64,000 nucleotides of DNA, from positions 1-64,000 of the forward strand of contig JAHHHR010000042.1 of assembly GCA_019359245.1 (NCBI GenBank), written 5' to 3'. The notes beneath the pieces were generated by a model. That model had not been told where the DNA came from, searched no databases, and saw nothing but the letters and a program-made list of their open reading frames with translations. The position numbers and the translations under genes were made by a program. The stretch's first letter is position 1. Every line of letters begins with the position of its first letter. This document shows, in pieces, positions 51,361-60,989 of the stretch. The stretch is from Nostoc desertorum CM1-VF14. Its GTDB lineage: Bacteria; Cyanobacteriota; Cyanobacteriia; Cyanobacteriales; Nostocaceae.

Positions 51361-53478
51361 ATGCAGAGAATTGATATCCATCCCACCCATAGTTACGAAA
51401 ACTTTAAGCTACGTCCCGGTAGTCCGATTCCTTTTGGAGCAACCTTAGTACCAGGAGGCGTTAACTTTTCTATCTTTTCCCGTCATGCCAAATCCTGTAC
51501 TTTAGTACTGTTCAAAAAGCACGCTCTTGAACCAATGGCAGAAATTCCGTTTCCAGAAGAGTTTCGTATTGGTAATGTCTTCAGCATGACCGTATTTGAT
51601 TTGGATTACGAAAACCTCGAATACGGCTACCGCATGGACGGGCCTTTCAACCCCCAACAAGGACACTGCTTTGGCACCACCGAAATTCTCCTAGACCCAT
51701 ACGCCAAAATCATCGGTGGCAGAGATATTTGGGGAGAAAAACCCGACTGGGATAATATATATCAGCATCGATCGCGTTTAGCATTTGATGACTTTGACTG
51801 GGAAGGCGAGCGTCCATTACAAATTCCTACTGAAGATTTGATCATCTATGAGATGCACGTCCGCAGTTTTACTCAACATTCTTCTGCTGGAGTGAAGCAT
51901 CCAGGGACATTTGCTGCCATCCGTGACAAAATCCCCTATCTTAAGGAGCTAGGTGTCAACTGTATTGAGCTGATGCCCATATATGAATTTGATGAATTTG
52001 AAAACAGCCGCCCTAACCCCCAAACAGGAGAACTACTACTAAATTACTGGGGTTACAGTACTGTCGGCTTTTTTGCGCCGAAAGCTGGTTATGCAGCTAC
52101 AGGCAAATATGGGATGCAAGTTGATGAACTCAAAACGTTGATTAAAACTCTGCATCAAAATGACATTGAAGTAATTCTAGATGTTGTTTTCAACCACACG
52201 GCAGAAGGTAACGAGTATGGGCCGACGATTTCCTTTCGCGGAATCGACAACAAAACCTACTATATGCTGACCCCAGAGGGTTACTACTTTAACTTTAGTG
52301 GCACTGGTAACACTCTCAACTGTAATAATCCAATTGTTCGCAATATGGTACTCGACTGTCTGCGCTATTGGGCTGCTGAGTATCACATTGATGGCTTCCG
52401 CTTCGATTTGGCGGCGATTCTAGGACGTGACCCTTGGGGCGCACCACTCTCTAACCCACCACTGTTAGAAAGTCTTGCGTTTGACCCAATTCTCGCTAAC
52501 TGCAAACTAATTGCTGAAGCTTGGGATGCAGGTGGTCTCTACCAAGTCGGCTCTTTTCCAGCATTTGGACGTTGGTTAGAGTGGAATGGTAAGTACCGTG
52601 ACACTATTCGTAAATTCCTTAAAGGTGAACCAGGGCTGGCGGGAGACATGGCACAGCGACTACAAGGTTCACCGGATCTCTATGCTTGGGCTGACCGTGG
52701 CCCGACAGCTTCGATTAATTTCATTACCTGCCATGATGGTTTTACGCTGATGGATTTGGTTTCATACAATGAGAAACACAATGAAGCCAATGGTGAAAAT
52801 AACAACGATGGTACTAATGATAATGAAAGCTGGAATTGTGGCTGGGAAGGTCAGACTGACAATCCAGATATCAACACCTTGCGCCGACGACAGATAAAAA
52901 ATGCTGTGGCTATGTTGATGGTTAGCCAAGGAGTGCCAATGATCCTCATGGGGGATGAGGTAGGGCGGACACAATACGGAAATAATAATACTTATTGCCA
53001 CGATAACGAACTCAACTGGCTGGATTGGAGATTATTGGAATCTCATGCAGATTTGTTTAAGTTTTTTAAAGACTGTATTGCTTTTCGTAACGCCCATCCT
53101 GTGCTGAGAAATAAATACCACTTTCGCAATGTGGATTATGTCGGCAGTGGCTATAGCGATATTACTTGGCATGGAACTCAAGCATGGAACGCTGACTGGT
53201 CTAATGAAAGTCGCATCGTGGCTTTTATGCTTTGTGGTCAACACGCTAAAGAGGGGACGGTAACGGACAATTACATATATGTGGCGATGAATATGCATTG
53301 GGAAAGTCATTGGTTTGAAATACCAAGACTTCCTCAGGAAATGCAGTGGCATGTTTGTGTTAACACTGGTGCCACTCCTCCAGAGGAAAGTTGGGCACCA
53401 GAGACGGAACCATTACTGCAAAACCAGCACGGATTGTTTATAGGAGATAGATCGGTGGTCATATTAGTGGGTAAATAA
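51361..53478 (+). CDS. glgX: Glycogen debranching enzyme (isoamylase type)
   Basis: The 705-aa product has an N-terminal CBM48 domain (PGSPIPFGATLVPGGVNFSI) and a GH13 catalytic barrel. The nucleophile is Asp349 in DGFRFDLAAILG, the acid/base is Glu386 in LIAEAWDAGG, and the third carboxylate is Asp459 in FITCHDGFTL. The length and the GGLYQVGSFP segment fit the GlgX/TreX group, which hydrolyses alpha-1,6 branches of glycogen. It lies downstream of the AGE-type gene and the STAS gene and could be cotranscribed with the latter. Confidence 0.9.
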   Translation: MQRIDIHPTHSYENFKLRPGSPIPFGATLVPGGVNFSIFSRHAKSCTLVLFKKHALEPMAEIPFPEEFRIGNVFSMTVFDLDYENLEYGYRMDGPFNPQQGHCFGTTEILLDPYAKIIGGRDIWGEKPDWDNIYQHRSRLAFDDFDWEGERPLQIPTEDLIIYEMHVRSFTQHSSAGVKHPGTFAAIRDKIPYLKELGVNCIELMPIYEFDEFENSRPNPQTGELLLNYWGYSTVGFFAPKAGYAATGKYGMQVDELKTLIKTLHQNDIEVILDVVFNHTAEGNEYGPTISFRGIDNKTYYMLTPEGYYFNFSGTGNTLNCNNPIVRNMVLDCLRYWAAEYHIDGFRFDLAAILGRDPWGAPLSNPPLLESLAFDPILANCKLIAEAWDAGGLYQVGSFPAFGRWLEWNGKYRDTIRKFLKGEPGLAGDMAQRLQGSPDLYAWADRGPTASINFITCHDGFTLMDLVSYNEKHNEANGENNNDGTNDNESWNCGWEGQTDNPDINTLRRRQIKNAVAMLMVSQGVPMILMGDEVGRTQYGNNNTYCHDNELNWLDWRLLESHADLFKFFKDCIAFRNAHPVLRNKYHFRNVDYVGSGYSDITWHGTQAWNADWSNESRIVAFMLCGQHAKEGTVTDNYIYVAMNMHWESHWFEIPRLPQEMQWHVCVNTGATPPEESWAPETEPLLQNQHGLFIGDRSVVILVGK

Positions 53479-53612
53479 TACAATTCGCAAGTTCTAGAGA
53501 TATCAGGACTGACGCAAAATACCTCCCAAACTCTTACTCTTCTATCTTGTGCCAATCGCTACAACGTGGAGAACCCCACTATGAATAGACTCACCGCAAT
53601 GCTCTGGCTTCT

Positions 53613-53642
53613 TTACGAGACGCTCCGCGAATGCGTCTACGT
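53613..53642. repeat. Dispersed hairpin repeat in the gap before the MinD-like gene
   Basis: AGACGC (53618-53623) pairs with GCGTCT (53633-53638) inside the Nostoc-style module TTACGAGACGCTCCGCGAAT. The surrounding gap (53479-53699) holds no gene. A role as terminator for glgX is possible. Confidence 0.45.
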
Positions 53643-53699
53643 TTTTAAGTATGCGTAAGTCCTGTAAAATCCCAAACGGTATATGGTATAAGATGTGTC

Positions 53700-54461
53700 A
53701 TGCCTAAAATTATATCTGTCCACTCATTTCGGGGGGGCACTGGTAAATCAAATATAACTGCGAATCTGGCTGCTACTGTTGCTCGTTATGGGCATCGGGT
53801 TGGTATCGTTGATACTGACATCCAATCTCCAGGTATTCATGTCCTTTTCGGTTTCGATGAGGAAATGATGGAGCTTTCCCTTAATGATTATTTATGGGGG
53901 CGCTGTGATGTCGAGGATACAGCCTATGATGTTACTTTTGCTTTGAAAGAGGTAGCTAAGAAAAACAGCGCTATTTACCTTATCCCTTCCTCTCTCAATC
54001 TGGGTGAAATTACCAGAATTCTACGTGAGGGATATGACGTAGGCTTGCTACATGACGGCTTTCAAGAACTAATCGACAGACTAAATTTAGAATATCTATT
54101 TATTGATACTCACCCTGGACTCAATGAAGAGACTTTACTCTCGATTACCATTTCCGATGCTTTGATTATCATTTTGCGCCCAGATCATCAAGATTTCCAG
54201 GGTACGGCTGTAACTGTCGATGTAGCCCGTCAATTAGAAGTGCCCCAGATGCTAATGGTTGTGAATAAAGCACTGCCAAGTTTAGATTTTGATACTTTAC
54301 GGCGACAGGTAGAAATAAATTACAACGCGCCAGTAGCGGGCATTTTGCCTCTATCAGAAGAAGTAGTTCACCTAGCCAGTAGGGATATCTTCTGCTTACG
54401 CTACCCCAATCATCCTTTCAGTCAGATTCTGGAAGCGATCGCTAAACAAATTATCACATGA
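53700..54461 (+). CDS. MinD/ParA-like ATPase
   Basis: The 253-aa product has a deviant Walker A motif near residues 10-18 (FRGGTGKSNITANLAA), in which the usual signature Lys of the family is an Arg. It also has switch I (GIVDTDIQSPGIHVLFGF) and Walker B (YLFIDTHPGLNEETLLS). No C-terminal membrane-targeting helix like that of MinD is obvious. ParA/MinD-type ATPases position partner proteins on DNA or membranes. It directly precedes a CHAT protease gene (34-base gap), so the two may work together. Confidence 0.8.
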   Translation: MPKIISVHSFRGGTGKSNITANLAATVARYGHRVGIVDTDIQSPGIHVLFGFDEEMMELSLNDYLWGRCDVEDTAYDVTFALKEVAKKNSAIYLIPSSLNLGEITRILREGYDVGLLHDGFQELIDRLNLEYLFIDTHPGLNEETLLSITISDALIIILRPDHQDFQGTAVTVDVARQLEVPQMLMVVNKALPSLDFDTLRRQVEINYNAPVAGILPLSEEVVHLASRDIFCLRYPNHPFSQILEAIAKQIIT

Positions 54462-54495
54462 AATACTAACAGACATTAACCCGGTGTCAGCAGTC

Positions 54496-55932
54496 ATGAA
54501 TAAAATTAATTTTTTAGCCATAATATTTCTAATTACAAAAATAATTAGTCCCATCTCAGTAAAAGCTGAGACTATTACGTTCTCTCAAGTTACTAATAAT
54601 AGACTTATTGCAGAAGTAGGGGAAAGGGTTAGGGAAAAAGCTCTCTTACGAGAGTGTAAACAAGAGTTTTGCAAGAGGTCTAATATAAGTTTAGAAAATT
54701 CAACTACTCAAGTACCACTACCAAGAGATGCCGTAGCTGAACAAGAAAAAATATGGAAAAAGCTTTATGAAAATTATTTAGGTGCAAATTATGCTAATGA
54801 ATTAATGACTTCTAAGGCTATTAGGAACAAACTTCAGGAAATTGAAAATCAAACTGGAAAAAAATCTGCTGTTGTCTATCTAATACCAACAAATAAACAG
54901 CTAGAAATACTTTTGGTAACTGCGAAAAATAACCCGATTCATAAGAGCATATCAGCAGCCGATCAAAATGCTTTGCCCAAAGTAACTAAGCAGTTTCAAG
55001 CTGAACTTAGCAATCCTAGAGAAGTTGATACTACGAGCTACCTAGCTTCTGCACAACAACTTTATCAGTGGTTAATTGTTCCAATTGAAAAAGACCTGAA
55101 AGCCCAAAATATAGATACTTTAGTTTTTTGCGTAGGTACTGGCTTGCGCTCTTTACCTTTGGCAGCATTGCATGATGGTCAGAAATTTTTGATAGAAAAC
55201 TATAATATCAGTTTAATTCCAGCCTTCAGTCTGATAGACACTCGTTATACTGACATCCGTAAATCTTCAGTTTTGGCAATGGGAGCTTCCCAATTCAAAG
55301 ACTTCGATCCTTTGCCTGCTGTACCTATAGAGTTATCTACAATTGTGGAAAATCGCGGGGGGGAACGCTTCCTAAACGATAAATTTACTTTAAATAACTT
55401 GCGATCGCAACGAAAACGGCAACCTTACAAAATTGTTCACTTGGCAACTCACGGAGCCTTCCAAGCAGGAACAGCTAGTAACTCCTATATTCAATTTTGG
55501 AATAAGAAGCTGTACTTAAACCAGTTGCGACAGTTGCAATTGAATGTTCCTACAGTAGATTTGTTAGTATTGAGTGCGTGTAGAACTGCCTTGGGCGATC
55601 GGCAAGCAGAACTAGGCTTTTCAGGGTTAGCTTTGGAAGCGGGAGTCAAGTCGGCAATGGGTAGTTTGTGGTATGTTAGCGATGCTGGGACTTTAGCGTT
55701 GATGACAGAATTTTATACGCATTTGAAAACAGCACCGATTAAAGCTGAAGCTCTTAGGCAAGCGCAAATAAGAATGCTTAAAGGGCAAGTTCAGTTTAAG
55801 CAAGGACAACTGCGCTCCTCTGGGTTAAGGACAGAAATGCCTTTACCACCAGAACTATCAGAACTGGGAGATTTAAATTTATCCCATCCGTATTACTGGG
55901 CAGCCTTTACAATGATTGGCAGTCCTTGGTAG
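54496..55932 (+). CDS. Exported CHAT-domain protein
   Basis: The product is about 478 aa from the ATG at 54496, which starts a signal peptide (NKINFLAIIFLITKIISPIS). A GTG at 54484 would add four residues. The C-terminal half is a caspase-like CHAT domain with catalytic His319 in IVHLATHGAFQ and Cys362 in LVLSACRTALGD. Between the signal and the CHAT domain a short Arg/Lys/Glu-rich stretch (VGERVREKALLRECKQEF) is encoded by G/A-rich mini-repeat DNA. Cyanobacterial CHAT proteins of this kind often sit next to DUF928 and CHASE2 genes, as here. Confidence 0.85.
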   Translation: MNKINFLAIIFLITKIISPISVKAETITFSQVTNNRLIAEVGERVREKALLRECKQEFCKRSNISLENSTTQVPLPRDAVAEQEKIWKKLYENYLGANYANELMTSKAIRNKLQEIENQTGKKSAVVYLIPTNKQLEILLVTAKNNPIHKSISAADQNALPKVTKQFQAELSNPREVDTTSYLASAQQLYQWLIVPIEKDLKAQNIDTLVFCVGTGLRSLPLAALHDGQKFLIENYNISLIPAFSLIDTRYTDIRKSSVLAMGASQFKDFDPLPAVPIELSTIVENRGGERFLNDKFTLNNLRSQRKRQPYKIVHLATHGAFQAGTASNSYIQFWNKKLYLNQLRQLQLNVPTVDLLVLSACRTALGDRQAELGFSGLALEAGVKSAMGSLWYVSDAGTLALMTEFYTHLKTAPIKAEALRQAQIRMLKGQVQFKQGQLRSSGLRTEMPLPPELSELGDLNLSHPYYWAAFTMIGSPW

Positions 55933-56104
55933 ATAATACCAAGGACTGCATCTGTGGAAAAAAATACGGAATAATTACAGCGCTTCCGGCTATTATGCAA
56001 TATAGTTTTCCTCTTGCTCCTTTCCTATCATAGCTTTCAGCTTTGAGGATGTACCTCATAACAGACGCAAGTGCTGTATGTATTTTGGTATTGCCTACTT
56101 AGTG

Positions 56105-56225
56105 CTAGTAGTCCATCACATTAACTTTGATGGGTGCATAAGTTTGTATTAAGGACTTTAGTCTTTGATTTGAGCGCTGAAGCGCTCGCTACAAACTAAG
56201 CATTGTTGACTTGGCGGACTACTAG
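56105..56225. repeat. Dispersed MITE-like element in the intergenic gap
   Basis: CTAGTAGTCC (56105-56114) is exactly inverted as GGACTACTAG (56216-56225). The interior has a perfect hairpin GAGCGC-TGAA-GCGCTC and a AAGGACT/AGTCTTT pair. These are features of a module that is widespread in Nostoc genomes. The rest of the 55933-56233 gap shows no gene. Confidence 0.6.
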
Positions 56226-56233
56226 AACTAAAG

Positions 56234-57052
56234 TTAAATCGCCGATTTGGCTTTATACTTCATTGAAGTTTCAACTAACGGCTCTTTCGCAATACTATTA
56301 AGTCCAACTGACTCTAATAGCTCTTTCCAATCAGCTACTAAAGTTAAATCTTGAGGATTAGAATAACGCAGTTGGGCCAATGTTGTCAGAGTTTCGTACC
56401 AAATGCCAGCCTCTGCATATAAGGAGGGGCGATCGCGTGATGTTGCTTTCTCTAACTGACTAACCAGAGTAGAACTTGGTTCGATTCTTTGTACCCAACC
56501 TTCTACAAAAATGTCTTCAGAACTATCTTGAGAATCACAAATGATGGAAAATGACCATTTATAATTTTTGCCAATTTCTAGAGGTTGTAAGCTTTTGTTA
56601 GTAGGGAGGCTGAAGCTAACAATACCAGAACTTGCTGGAAGTGTAAATCTCGTTTTGTAAACTACAGTACTATTATTTTTCTCCCGTAACTCGAATTCTG
56701 CTAATTGCGTAGAAACTGAAGGAATATATACAAAGAAAGTTGGATATTTTTCTACAGTCAAGCCAAGGGTACTTGCTGGTAGTAATGCCTTCAGGTTCTT
56801 GTGATTTTGGCTACACATCACACCGCGACGCGATGCCCCTCCTTTGCGATTGTCAGGCGCTCCAACTTTAGGAGGCTTGAAATTGATTTTTCTCTCAAAT
56901 ACTTCATTGCCTCCAGCCAATTTTTGAGTAAGTAGAGGCGGTGATGACTGAGCCGTTAACGTCTGAGGGAAAGCAGCAATAACATATATTTCTAGCAATG
57001 TAGCTAAAGAAAGCGGTGCAAGTTTTAGGGAAAAATTAGTTTTCATATTCAC
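56234..57052 (-). CDS. DUF928-family exported protein
   Basis: The 272-aa product has an N-terminal signal peptide (SLKLAPLSLATLLEIYVIAA). The DUF928 core is seen as RRGVMCSQNHKNLKALLPAS, TVEKYPTFFVYIPSVSTQL, and a C-terminal region with GWVQRIEP and AEAGIWYETLTTLAQLRYS. The family is restricted mainly to cyanobacteria and commonly occurs next to CHASE2 and CHAT genes. It should act in the periplasm. It lies 285 bases downstream of the CHASE2 gene in the same direction; I see nothing in that gap. Confidence 0.85.
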   Translation of the reverse strand: MNMKTNFSLKLAPLSLATLLEIYVIAAFPQTLTAQSSPPLLTQKLAGGNEVFERKINFKPPKVGAPDNRKGGASRRGVMCSQNHKNLKALLPASTLGLTVEKYPTFFVYIPSVSTQLAEFELREKNNSTVVYKTRFTLPASSGIVSFSLPTNKSLQPLEIGKNYKWSFSIICDSQDSSEDIFVEGWVQRIEPSSTLVSQLEKATSRDRPSLYAEAGIWYETLTTLAQLRYSNPQDLTLVADWKELLESVGLNSIAKEPLVETSMKYKAKSAI

Positions 57053-57337
57053 TCTGATTTGATGTTGGGTTTTTAGCTGAAGAAAGCCTGAATATAATAG
57101 GAGTTACGCGCAGACAATGGAAAAAATAACCACACAAGATATGGATAAATAAGAGTTCTACCAAAGATATTGGTATTGTTTTTGTGGATAAATTACTTAT
57201 AAAACTAAAATATATAAATTAACAGCTTATATCATGTCCACAAATTAATATTAATAAAAAGATTGTAACTGCCGTATAAACCTTTGGTTCGGAAGTTCTA
57301 TACGTTATATGTAATTTTCCAGGCATGATATTAGAGA

Positions 57338-58900
57338 TTATTTGTCTGTTTTATTTGCCCGGCTTTTCAATTTTTTTACCTTGTCATGCATCTGTTGCAA
57401 ATATTCTGTATCGGAAGTTCCAGAGGTTTGAGGGCTTTTCTTAGTCTCATGAACCTGAGTTTTTTTACTCCTAAGTTCTTTCGCCTTTTTTCGTAAGTCT
57501 TGAAAATATTCCGTCTGTGTAATTTGGGCTACTTGACGCTCTTTCTTTGACTGATCAATCTCGATGTTTAGTTTGAAAGGATTTTTAAGGCGATCGTAAA
57601 TTGCCTTTGTGTATCCTGCCTTATTAAATCGGTCTACAATAACCACACTCCCAGCAGTTGCCATGAATGTAAATACAGGTGGTATTAGGGGTATCCAAGC
57701 TCCTTGGCAAAAGAAACCGAAGGATATCACACATAAGCTTGCTAATGCAGCTACAATAGCCAGCCCAAAGCGTATAGGGTGGCGAATGTGCCAAGCCACT
57801 ATTCCTCCGCAAAGCGACCATATCCCTATCCATAGAGTCTCACCCCAGTCTGACCAGTACCAAAATAGAGGACGATGATCTAAGACAGCACTCAGGATTT
57901 GACTTACTGCCTGTGCGTGAATCACAATCCCCACCATTTCTTGGTCTTTTTGCTCTCCTGCACTGTAGGGTGTGTAGAAACTGTCCTTGATACTCTCTGC
58001 GGTAGTGCCGATGAGGACGATACGGTTTTTAATCCAGTTAGGATTAACCTTGCCTGTTAATACTTCTGTGAGGGTTACTTGTTGAGCGATATGGCGAGGG
58101 GAACGATAGTTAAGCATAACTTGATACCCGCCTATATTAATATTTTGGTAGCTGCCAGAATTAGGTTTGAGGCGTTTAAAGATTGTTGAACCTAGCTTTA
58201 ACTCGTTGGATGGAGTGAGCTTCGGCTCGATTTTTTCTACTTTTAGGTAATTTAGCGCTAGCTGGAGATTGAAGGAAAAGAGATCGGCGGTGGAATCTTG
58301 GCATAGGTGCGGATTTCCATTAGATTTATTGACTGGAGGTGGATTCATAAATAGTAGATTGCGACGCAAGATTCCACCGGAATCTACTAGCAAATCTGAA
58401 AATCCAATCCGGTTTTTTGGGACGTTAGGAGGAGGTGCAATTCCTGGATTACTGGAAGAATCATTAACTTTGCAGACAGTAATAATCCGATCGCTCTGCT
58501 TAAAACGTCTAGTTAACTCTTTATTACCAGGTAATATGGGAAAATCTCGATAAATATCTAAACCGATAACTCGCGGTTGCTGTTGCTCTAGTTTATCTAA
58601 GACCTGTTCTAACGTGCGATCGCTTAATGGCCATTTCTTTTCCAGTTGGATATCTTCTTCAGTTACTGCAACTATCAGCAGACGGCGATCGATACCTTCG
58701 TCAGGACGCAATCTAACCAACTGGTCAAACGCCCAGAGTTCCTGTGCTTGCAACAAACCAAGTTGCCGCATTCCAATTACCAAAGTTGTGGCGATCGCAC
58801 CACTAAAAATCACACTGGCACTTGGGATTAATAATTTTGTGTACAGCCCCTGCAAACGAGGCAACACAGAATTAATTCTCTGAGAAAACTTAGAAATCAC
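57338..58900 (-). CDS. CHASE2-domain membrane protein
   Basis: The 520-aa product has an N-terminal membrane helix (ASVIFSGAIATTLVIGMRQL). A CHASE2 sensor domain follows (about 60-320, with DQLVRLRPDEGIDRRLLIVA, RVIGLDIYRDFPILPG and VLIGTTAESIKDSFYTPYS), then three membrane helices near 350-425. The cytoplasmic tail is rich in Lys and forms a coiled coil, with no kinase or cyclase domain. The signal would have to pass through a partner protein. It is the upstream gene of the leftward DUF928 pair and may belong to the same system as the CHAT protein. Confidence 0.85.
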   Translation of the reverse strand: MISKFSQRINSVLPRLQGLYTKLLIPSASVIFSGAIATTLVIGMRQLGLLQAQELWAFDQLVRLRPDEGIDRRLLIVAVTEEDIQLEKKWPLSDRTLEQVLDKLEQQQPRVIGLDIYRDFPILPGNKELTRRFKQSDRIITVCKVNDSSSNPGIAPPPNVPKNRIGFSDLLVDSGGILRRNLLFMNPPPVNKSNGNPHLCQDSTADLFSFNLQLALNYLKVEKIEPKLTPSNELKLGSTIFKRLKPNSGSYQNINIGGYQVMLNYRSPRHIAQQVTLTEVLTGKVNPNWIKNRIVLIGTTAESIKDSFYTPYSAGEQKDQEMVGIVIHAQAVSQILSAVLDHRPLFWYWSDWGETLWIGIWSLCGGIVAWHIRHPIRFGLAIVAALASLCVISFGFFCQGAWIPLIPPVFTFMATAGSVVIVDRFNKAGYTKAIYDRLKNPFKLNIEIDQSKKERQVAQITQTEYFQDLRKKAKELRSKKTQVHETKKSPQTSGTSDTEYLQQMHDKVKKLKSRANKTDK

Positions 58901-58939
58901 ACATTTTTTATCCTTGCGAAAGCATCGCTAGACTCGAAA

Positions 58940-59785
58940 TCAAACACGATGCAGAGCTAGCATGGTAATATCATCAAACTGATCTGCATCACCAATGTGA
59001 GCATATACACTTGCTTCGATGCGATCGAGTGCAGCAGTAGCTGAGAACGCAGGCTGCTGAAGTAAAGATAGTAATTTTTCTTCGCCAAAAAACTCACGTT
59101 TTGGGTTGCGGGCATCAGTTACACCGTCAGAGTAAGCTACTAAGATGTCATCCGGTTCTAACTGGATTTGATCAATACCAAACTCCCTATCGGGCATCAT
59201 GCCAACAGCCGGGCCAGTAGGCTTAAGCCTAGCCTTAATGCCATTTGCTCCGAAAATGATTGGAGGTTCGTGTCCACCATTAACATAGTGCAATAAACCT
59301 GTGCCTGGGTTCAACACGCCAAAGAAAAGCGTGGCAAACATATTTATCCGACTGTGATTATTGGCAATGTAATTATTTGTCAGATTTACTGCATTTTTTA
59401 GGACTGTTGTGCCGATTCTAGGAGCTTGTGCCCGTTGTCGTCCCTCCTTAATTGATTTACTGCCCTTATCGGTAAGAGCATCCAACCAGCTGAGAGTATA
59501 ATTCTGTTGGGCAAAAGCCCGGATCAAGCTTCGGAAAAGAGACATAAACAACGCAGCACCCACCCCTTTATCGCAAACATCCGCAATCACAATCCCAATG
59601 CGGTGATTAGCAAGGGGAAAAGCATCATAAAAGTCTCCACCTACGACGCGGGCTGGATGAAAGCGGGCAGCTATTTCCCACCCTGGTATCTGTGGCAGAG
59701 CCTCTGGCAAGAAGTCGGCTTGAATCATGCGAGCGATTTGTAAGTCTCGCTCGTAAAAAAGCAGAAGCTCATGCTCTGTTTTCAT
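58940..59785 (-). CDS. SpoIIE-type PP2C phosphatase
   Basis: The 281-aa product reads ARMIQADFLPEALPQIPGWE, with the PP2C metal-binding motifs ARVVGGDFYDAFPLA, IADVCDKGVGAALFMSL, YSDGVTDARN and FDDITMLALHR. This family removes phosphate from STAS antagonists. No sensor domain is attached, only a short N-terminal helix. It follows the RsbW-like gene by 35 bases and the STAS gene lies beyond, so all three are likely one operon. Confidence 0.9.
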   Translation of the reverse strand: MKTEHELLLFYERDLQIARMIQADFLPEALPQIPGWEIAARFHPARVVGGDFYDAFPLANHRIGIVIADVCDKGVGAALFMSLFRSLIRAFAQQNYTLSWLDALTDKGSKSIKEGRQRAQAPRIGTTVLKNAVNLTNNYIANNHSRINMFATLFFGVLNPGTGLLHYVNGGHEPPIIFGANGIKARLKPTGPAVGMMPDREFGIDQIQLEPDDILVAYSDGVTDARNPKREFFGEEKLLSLLQQPAFSATAALDRIEASVYAHIGDADQFDDITMLALHRV

Positions 59786-59820
59786 TTATAGATAAGCCTC
59801 CCTGGTACTGTTGAGCAATT

Positions 59821-60255
59821 TTACTGTGCGGATTGAATGCGATACATAATGAAGATATTGCGATTTTTGCCGTTGATACGTTCATAGATAAACTTATCGA
59901 CCTCATGAAGTGCAAGATATATCCCTAGACCACCGATTGACCGCTCCTCTAAAGGCATATTTAACTCATCTTTGTCTGGAAGTTTAGTCTGGCAAGGGTT
60001 GTAAGCTAAACCTGTGTCCTCAATAGAAATTGTCAAAGCTTGCTCGTCAATATCTGCTTGCAAATGCAATACTCCCGTGTAACCCGCTTGATCGTAGCCA
60101 TAGGTAATAATGTTAGTAGCTATTTCGTCTACTGCTAGGCGACAGCGATAGGCAGCTTTTTTATCTAAACCAGCAGATGCTGTAGCTGCCAGCACATATT
60201 CAGCTATTTTTGAAAGTGAATCCAGAGTTGCAGGCACTTTTAAAGAAGGTTGCAT
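59821..60255 (-). CDS. RsbW/SpoIIAB-like anti-sigma kinase
   Basis: The 144-aa product is a single GHKL ATPase domain. The N box has Glu44 and Asn48 in LAVDEIATNIITYGYDQAG, the G1 box is SIEDTGLAYNP, and the G2 box is RSIGGLGIYLALHEVDKF. These are the features of Ser kinases that phosphorylate STAS antagonists and bind sigma or other target factors. A partner sigma factor is not encoded in the window. Confidence 0.88.
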   Translation of the reverse strand: MQPSLKVPATLDSLSKIAEYVLAATASAGLDKKAAYRCRLAVDEIATNIITYGYDQAGYTGVLHLQADIDEQALTISIEDTGLAYNPCQTKLPDKDELNMPLEERSIGGLGIYLALHEVDKFIYERINGKNRNIFIMYRIQSAQ

Positions 60256-60294
60256 ATCAATCGCCTTGTAAAAAACTAATTAATATGCTTTCCT

Positions 60295-60633
60295 CTAGGC
60301 ACTTTCAAGTTCAGCAGTCTTATCCTCATCTACTAAAATTACACTTTGATCGAATCCAGTTTTTTTTAATGTACTAATTACCATTTCCTGAGCGCCAACG
60401 ACATAAATATCAACATTTACACCCATCTTTTGTTTGGCGAAGATTAGCACCCGTAGACCTGCGCTAGACATATATTCTAGGTTTTGCATTAGTAAAACCA
60501 GGTACTTCACGCCAAAGGATGCTGCTTTGTCTACTTCTGTTTTGAAAATCGGTGCAGTCATTGCATCTAGTTCGCCAGACAATTTAATCTTGGCGATATC
60601 ATTATTTATTTGCAGAGTCGCATTGAAAGTCAT
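60295..60633 (-). CDS. STAS-domain anti-sigma factor antagonist
   Basis: The 112-aa product has the STAS fold (IAKIKLSGELDAMTAPIFKT) with the phosphorylatable Ser56 or Ser57 in QNLEYMSSAGLRVLIFA. It is the first gene of the leftward set STAS, kinase, phosphatase, with gaps of 39 and 35 bases. This order matches a partner-switching module. Confidence 0.9.
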   Translation of the reverse strand: MTFNATLQINNDIAKIKLSGELDAMTAPIFKTEVDKAASFGVKYLVLLMQNLEYMSSAGLRVLIFAKQKMGVNVDIYVVGAQEMVISTLKKTGFDQSVILVDEDKTAELESA

Positions 60634-60989
60634 AATATTTATTCCTGAACGAGATTATTTTTTTAACTGACACTTATGTGTATTTGGCTTTATTTCAGCC
60701 TTGAGCAATTTGGTTTAATCATGATTTTAAATTAAGCTTTTTATTAAATAAATGCGGCATGATAAAGTCCTAAATAGTTATGAATTTTTCCAAACAATTC
60801 AAGGTTGTTGTACTATTTAGTCAGAAAAAGTCATAGCCTGGTTGTAATGGCATTTTTCAATTGCCTAAATTATTCATTGCTACTCATATCATGTCCGGCT
60901 GATTAGTTATAATTTCCGCATCTGTGCAAAAACCTGAAAGCCCTTTCTCTCCCTGCCCCCTGCCCCCTTGCAGTCTTAATGATAAGTCT
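60634..60989. other. Intergenic region upstream of the partner-switch operon
   Basis: No gene is seen. The region is AT-rich and should hold the promoter of the leftward STAS operon. Near 60941 it has the C-rich Nostoc mini-repeat CTCCCTGCCCCCTGCCCCCT, which lies between the two convergent or tandem leftward transcripts and may act as a weak barrier. Confidence 0.5.
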
